From positions 124,001-188,000 of the forward strand of contig RAZD01000001.1 of NCBI GenBank assembly GCA_003612525.1: a DNA stretch of 64,000 nucleotides. Direction: 5' to 3'. The position numbers and the translations under genes were made by a program. The DNA comes from a bacterium C-53 (GTDB lineage: Bacteria > Bacillota > Clostridia > Lachnospirales > Lachnospiraceae). Positions 45,494 through 53,681 of the stretch are shown here, piece by piece. Each line of letters begins with the position of its first letter. The stretch's first letter is position 1. Below the pieces are notes generated by a model. That model saw nothing but the letters and a program-made list of their open reading frames with translations, was not told the origin of the DNA and did no database searches.

Positions 45494-47068
45494 TTAAAAT
45501 GCATCATATAAAAAGGCGCCTGAATCATATGCGCTGCCATACATACCAAAAATCAGCAGAAACGCTATCACGCCATAATATACGAACCATCGCAATACAA
45601 TCGGCTGTCTTCCCAGAGACTCCCTGATTTTCATCTTTTCCTGCATAATATCCACGCCCCACATCAGAAGTATCCCAAAGAAAACGACCGCGAAGTTTTT
45701 CTGATCAAGACCATGCAAGTACAGACTCCCATCAAAAAGAACCCACAGTCTATGCTCCCGAAACAATCCTGTGAGCATCAAAGCAAATCCTTCCAGAGAA
45801 CCTGTCACCGTAATCATACGTCCAATACAGAACAGCAGAAACGTTCTTATCATTTGAAACAGCCTGTATCCGAAAGTGGTTGTATCAATCCGTAATTTTT
45901 GAGTCCACTTTTTCATCTCAGGCGCAAGAACAGTTTCTAAAATAATCAAAGTGCCCCAGTAGCAGCCCCACACAACATAATCGGCTCCTGTTCCATGCCA
46001 TAATCCGGTCAGGATCCATACGACGCCAAGCGGTATGGCGGCAGAAAATATCTGCCCTGCCTTATTCCCGGATTTTTTCCTTACACTGACTGCAAGCTTC
46101 ATAAATTTCGGATTCATCGCAATCGGCATGTATATATAATCCTTAAACCACACGCCGAGCGTCATATGCCATCTGCGCCAAAACTCAGCGGCGCTTTTTG
46201 AGAAGAAAGGACGCTTAAAGTTTTCCTCTAATGTGACACCCATCGTCTGAGCCGCACCGATTACGATATCCATGCATCCTGAAAAATCTGCATATAACTC
46301 CACCGCTCCCAGTATTACAAATATCAGAATTTCGACTCCGGCATATTCTGACGGCGCCGAAAACACATTGGAAGTTACCAAAGCGATCCGGTCGGAAACC
46401 ACCATCTTCTTAAAGTATCCCCACAGCATCCTCTGAAGCCCGAAGCATACTCTCTCATAGGAAAATCCCGGTAATGTGTGGAACTGTTTAAGAACCTTGT
46501 CGTAACGGCTGATCGGACCCTGCACAATATGTGGAAAATAAGACATGCATGCAAGAAGGCTGAAATAGTTCCGCTCACATTTCGCTTTCTTCCAATAAAT
46601 ATCAAGCAGATATCCTACGGAAGAAAATGTGTAATAAGAAATACCCAAAGGCACGATATACGCTTTCCATTGAAACAACTCCGAAAGCTTTCCTGCCTCA
46701 GTCCAATGCAGAAGCCGGCCAGCCTTTGTATAAATCAGAATGCCAAGTATCAATGCAAGCGCCGCCCACAAATATTTTCTGCTCTTCTTTTTATATCCTG
46801 CAAATAAAACTGCCTGTTCTTTTGCGCTTAAGCCCTCTTTCTCCACTTCATAACCATCATATATTTTCGCTATGCGCAGGGACGCAGCATAGACAATCAT
46901 TGATGTCAAAAGAAGAATAGCGAGCGGTGTTAACCTTCCCGCATACCGATAGAAAACCAGACTGCCGACAAGAATCACACCCTGTCTGAGCCATACACGC
47001 GGCATGCATAAATATATGACAAGATACACTGCAAAAAAAAGAATAAATGTAAGCGAATTATATGACAT
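45494..47068 (-). CDS. MBOAT-family membrane acyltransferase (DltB/AlgI-like)
   Basis: A 524-residue membrane-bound O-acyltransferase with about eleven helices. The catalytic core shows SAAEFWRRWHMTLGVWFKDY near residue 285 and the invariant His in VVWILTGLWHGTGADYVVWG near 348. VGYLLDIYWKKAKCERNYFS and MSYFPHIVQGPISRYDKVLK near 155 are typical of DltB/AlgI. It would move an acyl group from the carrier protein across the membrane. I place the start at the ATG at 47068 (MSYNSLTFILFF), the usual MBOAT beginning, with GGGAG upstream. It is the first gene of the four-gene acyl-transfer module. Confidence 0.94.
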   Translation of the reverse strand: MSYNSLTFILFFAVYLVIYLCMPRVWLRQGVILVGSLVFYRYAGRLTPLAILLLTSMIVYAASLRIAKIYDGYEVEKEGLSAKEQAVLFAGYKKKSRKYLWAALALILGILIYTKAGRLLHWTEAGKLSELFQWKAYIVPLGISYYTFSSVGYLLDIYWKKAKCERNYFSLLACMSYFPHIVQGPISRYDKVLKQFHTLPGFSYERVCFGLQRMLWGYFKKMVVSDRIALVTSNVFSAPSEYAGVEILIFVILGAVELYADFSGCMDIVIGAAQTMGVTLEENFKRPFFSKSAAEFWRRWHMTLGVWFKDYIYMPIAMNPKFMKLAVSVRKKSGNKAGQIFSAAIPLGVVWILTGLWHGTGADYVVWGCYWGTLIILETVLAPEMKKWTQKLRIDTTTFGYRLFQMIRTFLLFCIGRMITVTGSLEGFALMLTGLFREHRLWVLFDGSLYLHGLDQKNFAVVFFGILLMWGVDIMQEKMKIRESLGRQPIVLRWFVYYGVIAFLLIFGMYGSAYDSGAFLYDAF

Positions 47069-47143
47069 TCCAAAAAGACTCCCAAGTAAAAATGGCTTTA
47101 ACAATCACGACGTTCTATCCATTATATACCAAAATATGATTTA

Positions 47144-48088
47144 TTACAACAATCCCGCCTCACACCATCTCACCGTATGTTCAATCCCTTCTTCAAAAGA
47201 AATCTCGGGTACAAATCCCGTATCTGCCGTAAGCTCCTTAATATCCGCGCAAAGATACATGACCTGCTGCTCCCGGTAAGGAAGATCGCCGATTCCCGCC
47301 GCTGCCGCCTTCCCCGAAATTCTTGAAACCGTATCGCGCATCCGTTCAATATATTCGTACAACGGACGTACAATCCCGCTCCCCACAGGATAAACAGCCC
47401 CGTTTCTTCCACGCTCTCCCGCAAGAAATACAGCCCTTGCCGCATCCTTACTGTAAAGATAATCCCAGAGCTGCTCCCCCTTTGAAAAAGACGGCCTCTC
47501 GCCTTTCAGCATGGCGCGGATACCTGAGATCATCATGGTTCTCTCACCGTCATACGGACCATACACACTCAATATACGAACCCAGACATGTTTCATTTGA
47601 AGCTTCCGGCACTCCACGCGGCTCATCATTCCTGCACACAGCTTCGCCATTCCATACCCATTGTCAGGGTGCACAGGCGTGTCTGACGTAATCTTTTCCT
47701 GTACACGTCCGTATTCCGCCTGAGAACCGGCGCCGATAAACGTATGACACCCAAGCCTGTTTGCCAGATGGACTGCATCAAGTGTATATTTTACATTCTT
47801 ATTCTGTAAATACAGATCATTTCTTCCATCGCCTATTGTCGCCTCCCATGCAAAGTGAAACAGAATATCATAATCACTGCCGTACTCCTCAGATCGTATC
47901 GCTGCATAATCGTCAATGCTGCATTCCGCTATTCTTAAAAACCGCCCTGCAAACCGATCAAGCCTGTGCTTTCGCCCCGAATCCGGCCGGACAATCGCAA
48001 GAACCTCAATCTCCTGCGTAATCAGATACTCCAAAAGCGCCATGCCGATTGCTCCGGTGGGGCCTGTAATGACTGCCTTTTTTATCAT
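47144..48088 (-). CDS. NAD-dependent epimerase/dehydratase-family protein
   Basis: A 314-residue extended short-chain dehydrogenase. The Rossmann motif AVITGPTGAIGMALLEYL is near residue 5, the active-site Tyr/Lys pair is in DNGYGMAKLCAGMM (Y-x3-K) near 140, and GAGSQAEYG precedes it. The start is the ATG at 48088 with AGGAG seven bases upstream. It follows the TPP enzyme gene directly. In the yersiniose pathway a reductase of this family (YerF) reduces the product of a TPP enzyme (YerE); the same pairing here suggests a keto-sugar reductase. That role is inferred from position, not from a diagnostic motif. Confidence 0.88.
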   Translation of the reverse strand: MIKKAVITGPTGAIGMALLEYLITQEIEVLAIVRPDSGRKHRLDRFAGRFLRIAECSIDDYAAIRSEEYGSDYDILFHFAWEATIGDGRNDLYLQNKNVKYTLDAVHLANRLGCHTFIGAGSQAEYGRVQEKITSDTPVHPDNGYGMAKLCAGMMSRVECRKLQMKHVWVRILSVYGPYDGERTMMISGIRAMLKGERPSFSKGEQLWDYLYSKDAARAVFLAGERGRNGAVYPVGSGIVRPLYEYIERMRDTVSRISGKAAAAGIGDLPYREQQVMYLCADIKELTADTGFVPEISFEEGIEHTVRWCEAGLL

Positions 48089-48169
48089 ACAATTCTCCTG
48101 TCCGAATTTTTTCGGCACATCTATATGTGCCTCTTTAATCCTCATTCTCCTCCTTCACCTGCCCTGATT

Positions 48170-49978
48170 TCATCCGCTAACACCCTTTACCTCCTTATTC
48201 TTCTCATACTCTTCCTTCGGCAGAAACGGAAACATATCGTCAAGCGGCGGCGATACAATCTTCCCGTCAGGCAGGACTTTTGAAGAAAGCTTCGGTTCAA
48301 AGTTCTGTGCCGGGTCCACAACGACCTCACAAATTACCGGACCCTGCCTGTTCAAAACGGCCCGTGTCTTTTCATCCACTTCACACAGGGCGCTGATCTT
48401 TTCATATGAAATGTCATAAGCATAGGCAATCTTCTCAAGCGAAGGGAAGCTCAGACCATTGCCGTCACATACGCCAACCAGCGGCGGTTTAAACAGGTTT
48501 GTCTGCGTCTGGCGTATGGAGTGGTATCCGTTATTATTCAGAATAAAGAGTTTCAGATTTAATTGGTGATACGCAACTGTCTGTAGCTCCTGAATATTCA
48601 TCTGAAAGCTTCCATCACCGTCAATGCAGATCACCCGTTTTCCTTTATTCTCCATACAGACGCCGATTGCTGCCGGAAATCCGTACCCCATTGCAGCGCA
48701 TCCCGAATTCGTAAAAAGTCTCTGGTTTTTCTTTATTACCGCTGCCTGAAATGTGATGACACAGGCGCTGCCGTTTCCGCAGACAATCTTGTCCCCCTCC
48801 GACAGCCCTTCAAAAAACTTCCTGATAAATGCATATGGATTCAGGGGCGTATTTGTCTCCAAATACGCCGGAAGGCAGGCCGGATACTTTGCATTCGTAT
48901 CCCGGCACCACCGGAGCCACTCTTCATGACAGCCGGCATTTCCTCTTCCTTTCGCAGCCAGATCGCTCATCACATCCTTTACATCTGCATGAACCGCAAT
49001 ATCCGGCGTCACGGTCGGTTTTCTTAGTTCATTTGCATCAATATCCACAATAATTTTCAATGCATCTTTTGCAAAATCTTTATAATTATAGCTGACCAGA
49101 CGAATATTCAGACGTGACCCAAGCACAAGCAGCAAATCACTGTTCTGTACCGCAAAATTCCCACCGCGTGTTCCCACGGTTCCCGGGCGTCCACAGAAAT
49201 ACGGATGGTCATCATTAAGTACATCATGCGCATTCCATGCTGTTACAACAGGCAGTTTAAGCGCCTCCACGCACTCCATAAATTCCTTGTGGGCATCCGC
49301 CAGCCGGATTGCCGTCCCTGCAAAAATGAGCGGGCGTTTCGCCTTCCTGATCTCTTCTAAAATCCGGTCCGTCATTTTCTGGTCATAAACCGGCTTCTCC
49401 TGTTTCAGAAGTTCTTCCTCACAAAATCCTTCCAGCTCGTCCGTTTCAATTACAGATGCCTGTACATCAAGCGGCACATCAAGCCACACCGGGCCTCCCC
49501 TTCCGTTTCTGCATAAGAACCACGCCTTTTCCATATAATACCGTATCTTTTCAGGCTCATTCACCATAACGGCATATTTTGTCATAACAGACACACAGTC
49601 CACAATATTAAATTCCTGATCGCCAAGCTGACGAAGCGGCACATCCGACGCCTGCAAAGTCGTCTCTCTTTTCACCTGCCCCGAAATTACAAACATCGGC
49701 ACAGAATCTAGCCATCCGCCCAGTACGCCCGTAAGCGCATTCGTCCCGCCCGGGCCGCTCGTCACGCAAACTGCCGCAATCTTCCCACAGTCTCTTGTAT
49801 ACCCCTCCGCCGCTATTGCGCACGCCTGCTCATGATGATTATACACACAGCACAGCCCCGCCTTATGCCCGAAAGCATCATTCAGATGCATGGCTCCGCC
49901 GCCTGTCACGGTAAAAATATGTTCCACGCCCTTTTCCACAAGAAAATCGGCAATATATTGTGCTACTTTTATCTTCAC
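48170..49978 (-). CDS. Thiamine pyrophosphate-dependent enzyme, acetolactate-synthase-like
   Basis: A 602-residue TPP enzyme with the three classic domains. The catalytic Glu is in YNHHEQACAIAAEGYTR near residue 48, GPGGTNALTGVLGGWLDSVP lies near 75, the FAD/Rossmann-like middle domain holds RPLIFAGTAIRLADAHKE, and the TPP/Mg site is GDGSFQMNIQELQT with ILNNNGYHSI near 450. It begins with GTG at 49978 (GGAGG six bases upstream). Next to RfbFGH, a YerE-like role is likely: adding a two-carbon unit from pyruvate to the keto carbon of a CDP-dideoxyhexose. A genuine acetolactate synthase is less likely, because the small subunit and ilv genes are absent. Confidence 0.85.
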   Translation of the reverse strand: MKIKVAQYIADFLVEKGVEHIFTVTGGGAMHLNDAFGHKAGLCCVYNHHEQACAIAAEGYTRDCGKIAAVCVTSGPGGTNALTGVLGGWLDSVPMFVISGQVKRETTLQASDVPLRQLGDQEFNIVDCVSVMTKYAVMVNEPEKIRYYMEKAWFLCRNGRGGPVWLDVPLDVQASVIETDELEGFCEEELLKQEKPVYDQKMTDRILEEIRKAKRPLIFAGTAIRLADAHKEFMECVEALKLPVVTAWNAHDVLNDDHPYFCGRPGTVGTRGGNFAVQNSDLLLVLGSRLNIRLVSYNYKDFAKDALKIIVDIDANELRKPTVTPDIAVHADVKDVMSDLAAKGRGNAGCHEEWLRWCRDTNAKYPACLPAYLETNTPLNPYAFIRKFFEGLSEGDKIVCGNGSACVITFQAAVIKKNQRLFTNSGCAAMGYGFPAAIGVCMENKGKRVICIDGDGSFQMNIQELQTVAYHQLNLKLFILNNNGYHSIRQTQTNLFKPPLVGVCDGNGLSFPSLEKIAYAYDISYEKISALCEVDEKTRAVLNRQGPVICEVVVDPAQNFEPKLSSKVLPDGKIVSPPLDDMFPFLPKEEYEKNKEVKGVSG

Positions 49979-49999
49979 ATTAAACCTCCGCTTAAAGCT

Positions 50000-50653
50000 C
50001 TAGAAATATTCTAAAATACCCATTGGAGAAGCGGCGCTCCCTGCTGACGTATACTTCTCCACATCCTCCTTTGTCGCAAACCCAAAGCCATATGTAACTC
50101 CGATAAAATCACATCCGACCTGTTCTGCTCCCAGAGCATCAAAAGAACTGTCCCCAATCATTACCGCTCTCCTGTAATCCTTTGCATCCAAATCATCCAG
50201 ACATAATTTTATTATGTCCGTCTTTTTGAGTTTGTTCGAATGGTCAGAACCGTGAACCACACCCGAATACTTATTGAACCCAAAATGACTGCAGATTTTC
50301 GCCGCATAATCCTGACGTTTATAAGTCGCCACCGCAATCTGCACGTCCCGGTTTTTTAACTCCTCCATAAGCTCCATCATTCCATCATAAACGTATGCGC
50401 TAAGAAGATATTCATTCTCCTTATATATGCTTCGGAAGACATCAGCGGCTTTCTTCGCCTCCTCCTTGCTTATCCCAAGTATTTCCCGAAAGCTGTCCTG
50501 AATCGGAGGACCAATAAACAAAGCTTCTTCCTCCGGCTTGATTTTTCTGATGCCGCAGCATCTTAATGCCTCCTGGATTGCATTTACAATGCCTTCCTTC
50601 GTATTTAACAATGTGCCGTCCACATCAAAAACTGCTATATCGTAGCGATTCAT
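50000..50653 (-). CDS. HAD-superfamily phosphatase
   Basis: A 217-residue HAD hydrolase of the phosphoglycolate-phosphatase type. Motif I AVFDVDGTLLNTKEG lies near residue 7, the cap domain follows, motif II is VAVATYKRQD near 102, motif III Lys in SNKLKKTDIIKLCL and motif IV RAVMIGDSSFDALGAEQVGC near 160. It lies between the aldolase and TPP enzyme genes (gaps of 30 and 21 bp) and is presumably part of the branched-sugar pathway, removing phosphate from an intermediate. The actual substrate is unknown. Confidence 0.9.
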   Translation of the reverse strand: MNRYDIAVFDVDGTLLNTKEGIVNAIQEALRCCGIRKIKPEEEALFIGPPIQDSFREILGISKEEAKKAADVFRSIYKENEYLLSAYVYDGMMELMEELKNRDVQIAVATYKRQDYAAKICSHFGFNKYSGVVHGSDHSNKLKKTDIIKLCLDDLDAKDYRRAVMIGDSSFDALGAEQVGCDFIGVTYGFGFATKEDVEKYTSAGSAASPMGILEYF

Positions 50654-50683
50654 ATCTCTCTCCTTCCGCTTAAGCGGCCCTTT

Positions 50684-52288
50684 CTAATTCTGGTATTTTG
50701 ATTCAGTTACAAAACAAATTTTCAGCTCATGCCTGATCGTTTCCAACGCCTTTTTCGTATAAGCATTCAGTTTATCCGCATAATCCTTTACAAAAGCGTA
50801 TTCCATTGCCACATTAAAATAATTTTCTCCTTCCGAAGAAGAATATCCGTCAAATCCTGCAAGAGCTGCCTCTTTGACCCCCAGCTTCTGGAGAAGCTTT
50901 AAAAGCATTAAAAGAGAGCTGTCCATAATTTCAAAATCCGGATCAATCAAACTGCTGTAATCAATGGTATAATCAAAACTTCCACTCGCCTTTGTCACAT
51001 TGGAAGTTGCAATAATTTTTATCTGGTCATCCTGACCCTGCCTCTGCAGCCGGTTGGCCAGTCCCACATACCGTTTTGCATTGCTTAAAAAAATATAATC
51101 CGTGTAAAAATCCTTCGGTTCGTAATTAATTGTAATAATAGTCGGTTTCCATTTCGCTATAAATGCCTGGATCTCTGACTTCTGTTTCTGCATGCTCTTT
51201 CCCGGCCCCAGCACAAGAAGACTTTTTCCCAAAAGTTCAGTCCCAAGACGCGCTATAGATTCCTCGTCCCTGATTTCCTGCCTCTGGTATCTGCAATAAA
51301 GTTCCTCGATATGCTCTTTATTGTAGGCAAGCTTTTCCTCCGGCGCAATCATAGACAGGATCTCATTCACCGATTTAATGGAAAGCGTCCGCTTCTGCAT
51401 CAGATGCTGCACATATGTGGGATGGCAGTCGTTTGACGCAGCAAGGTAATACTTTACAGAATACCCCCATGGCGATTTCAGATAAATTTTCATGATATTC
51501 ACGTCAATCATCTCCAAAATCTGATTGATATCATAGCTGGCTCCCATATGGTCATTTGCGTACATCGCAAGCAGTTCAAGGGGAGCATTCCCCGCGCCCT
51601 TTCCCATTCCGAACGCAGAGCCGTCCACCACCAGATCACGCTCCGTATTCTTTTCAATCAACGCCAGTGAATTGGAATATCCGAGCTGGAAATTATTGTG
51701 GGCATGATATCCAAGCGAAATCCCCGGGTCCAGATGTCTGTCCATAATCTCAAAATAGTGCAGCAGATTTCCCTGATGCAATAATCCATACGTATCCACC
51801 ATTGACATCGCATATGGTTTTAACTCGTTCACCCGCTTTACAAGGTCCGTCATTTCCTCATCGGAATAACCGGTGATAGACACCGGCTGTACAAACATCT
51901 TATAGCCCTTCTCTTTCAGAATGCGAATATACTCAAGCGCTTCAAAACGATTTTTCTTTTTAAAGATTACCCTGATTCCGTCAAGGATACTGTCCGCTTT
52001 CCCGCACACGTTCTCCGCCCTGCATGTCCCATAATCAATCATGCCTACAATCATCGAGTTTCCGCAGTCAACCCCCTTAAAGATTTCATTCACGGCCGCC
52101 GTATCCGGCATAATCGTACGGTTTCTGTCAAATTCACGCCGGTCATCCAGAAAACCGACTTCTATTATATCCGTACCAGCGCTGACAGAGCGTTCGAAAA
52201 TATTAATTATATCATCGTGTCCGAATTCCCAGTCATTGATAAAACCGCCGTCCCGCAGCGTACAGTCCAGTAACTTTACCGTTCTCAT
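50684..52288 (-). CDS. DRE-TIM aldolase with MptE/DUF115-like C-terminal domain
   Basis: A 534-residue two-part protein. Residues 1 to about 270 form a DRE-TIM metallolyase domain, as in 4-hydroxy-2-oxovalerate aldolase: VKLLDCTLRDGGFINDWEF at the start and the metal-binding HxH in SLGYHAHNNFQLGYSNSLAL near 195. After a helical linker (about 270-340) comes an alpha/beta domain of about 190 residues (GKSLLVLGPGKSMQKQKSEI, then ITINYEPKDFYTDYIFLSN) that resembles the DUF115/MptE fold. It could build or cleave a carbon-carbon bond on a sugar-linked keto acid. It overlaps rfbH by 4 bp, linking it tightly to CDP-sugar synthesis. Confidence 0.82.
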   Translation of the reverse strand: MRTVKLLDCTLRDGGFINDWEFGHDDIINIFERSVSAGTDIIEVGFLDDRREFDRNRTIMPDTAAVNEIFKGVDCGNSMIVGMIDYGTCRAENVCGKADSILDGIRVIFKKKNRFEALEYIRILKEKGYKMFVQPVSITGYSDEEMTDLVKRVNELKPYAMSMVDTYGLLHQGNLLHYFEIMDRHLDPGISLGYHAHNNFQLGYSNSLALIEKNTERDLVVDGSAFGMGKGAGNAPLELLAMYANDHMGASYDINQILEMIDVNIMKIYLKSPWGYSVKYYLAASNDCHPTYVQHLMQKRTLSIKSVNEILSMIAPEEKLAYNKEHIEELYCRYQRQEIRDEESIARLGTELLGKSLLVLGPGKSMQKQKSEIQAFIAKWKPTIITINYEPKDFYTDYIFLSNAKRYVGLANRLQRQGQDDQIKIIATSNVTKASGSFDYTIDYSSLIDPDFEIMDSSLLMLLKLLQKLGVKEAALAGFDGYSSSEGENYFNVAMEYAFVKDYADKLNAYTKKALETIRHELKICFVTESKYQN

Positions 52289-53637
52289 GACTGCTTTGCC
52301 CCTTTCACCGCCTCACGAATGACTTTAATCATATAATTTATTTTATCCTCTGTCATTCCGGGATATACTCCCACCCAGAATGTATCCCTCATAATCCGAT
52401 CCGTATTTGTGAGCTCACCGACAATGCGATACCCCTTCCCGCTTTCTCTCATTTCATCAAAGCACGGATGTTTTGTAAGGTTTCCGGCAAAAAGCATTCT
52501 TGTCTGCACTCCCTTACTTTCAATACAGGGGACAATCACCTCCCGGTCATACCCCTCCCTACATGTTATCATAAACCCAAACCAGCTCGGAATCGAATTC
52601 TCACATGGTTTGGGAAGAATGATGCAGTCTTCAAGATCGCTTAAACCAGATTCAAGACGGGCAAAATTCTCCCTTCTTCGTTCCACAAAAGACGGAAACT
52701 TGTCAATCTGCGCACAGCCGATCGCGGCCTGCATATCTGTCGCCTTCAGATTATATCCGAAATGGGAATAGACATATTTGTGATCATACCCGAAAGGAAG
52801 TTCCCCAAACTGGCGGTCAAACCGATGTCCGCACATATTATCTCTTCCTGACGGACACACACAGTCCCTTCCCCAGTCTCTGAATGAACGGATGCATTTA
52901 TTCAGAAGGGCATCGTTCGTATACACGGCGCCGCCCTCTCCCATCGTCAGATGATGCGGCGGATAAAAGCTGCTTGTCCCGATGTCGCCGATTGTGCCTG
53001 TAAATTTTTCCTCTCCGTTCATACAATATTTTGAACCCAGCGCATCGCAATTATCCTCCACAAGCCACAGCCCGTGCTCATCACAAAACGATTTCACGGC
53101 TTTTAAGTCAAACGGGTTGCCAAGCGTATGCGCAATCATCACCGCCTTCGTCTTGTCGGAGCAGGCCTCCTCAAGCATTGACACATCAATATTGTACTGT
53201 GGTATCGTCACATCCACAAAAACTGGAACCGCCCCATATTGGATCATAGGCGCAACCGTAGTCGGAAAGCCCGCTGCCACCGTAATCACTTCATCTCCGC
53301 GCTTTACCCTGCGCTCACCAAGAAGAGGAGACGTCAGCGCCATAAACGCAAGAAGATTTGCGGAAGACCCTGAATTCACCAGGGAGCAAAACCGTACTCC
53401 CAGATACTCCGAAAGCTTCTTTTCAAATTCGTCCGTATACCGGCCCGAAGTCAGCCAGAATTCAAGAGAACTGTCTACAAGATTTACCATTTCCTTTTCA
53501 TCATAGACCCTGCCTGCATAGGGCACCCTGTCCCCTTCCTTAAATTCCGTCCCCGTGTTGTGATACTTTTTGCAGTACTGCGCTACCATAGCAAGAATTT
53601 CTTCTCTTGCCTGCGCTTCCGACTGATTTTCAAACAT
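52285..53637 (-). CDS. rfbH: CDP-4-dehydro-6-deoxyglucose 3-dehydrase (RfbH/E1)
   Basis: A 450-residue PMP- and iron-sulfur-dependent dehydrase that starts C-3 deoxygenation of CDP-4-keto-6-deoxyglucose. The E1 hallmark His in place of the PLP lysine is visible in SSFYPPHHLTMGEGGAV near residue 215, and the [2Fe-2S] ligand pattern C-x-C-x7-C in RDCVCPSGRDNMCGHRF near 250. Upstream Cys residues provide the fourth ligand. E1 needs an electron-donating E3 reductase (RfbI/AscD), which is not in this window. The start at 53637 is set by GGAGG; the frame is open four codons further. It follows rfbG and overlaps the aldolase gene. Confidence 0.94.
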   Translation of the reverse strand: MFENQSEAQAREEILAMVAQYCKKYHNTGTEFKEGDRVPYAGRVYDEKEMVNLVDSSLEFWLTSGRYTDEFEKKLSEYLGVRFCSLVNSGSSANLLAFMALTSPLLGERRVKRGDEVITVAAGFPTTVAPMIQYGAVPVFVDVTIPQYNIDVSMLEEACSDKTKAVMIAHTLGNPFDLKAVKSFCDEHGLWLVEDNCDALGSKYCMNGEEKFTGTIGDIGTSSFYPPHHLTMGEGGAVYTNDALLNKCIRSFRDWGRDCVCPSGRDNMCGHRFDRQFGELPFGYDHKYVYSHFGYNLKATDMQAAIGCAQIDKFPSFVERRRENFARLESGLSDLEDCIILPKPCENSIPSWFGFMITCREGYDREVIVPCIESKGVQTRMLFAGNLTKHPCFDEMRESGKGYRIVGELTNTDRIMRDTFWVGVYPGMTEDKINYMIKVIREAVKGAKQS

Positions 53638-53681
53638 ACCTTCCTCCATTTCACACTGCCATACGGCAATCCTTTCTTTTC

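Noticed and set aside
48170-49978. Housekeeping acetolactate synthase (IlvB)
   Set aside because: No small subunit or ilv genes are nearby, and the context is CDP-sugar synthesis; kept as a YerE-like candidate.
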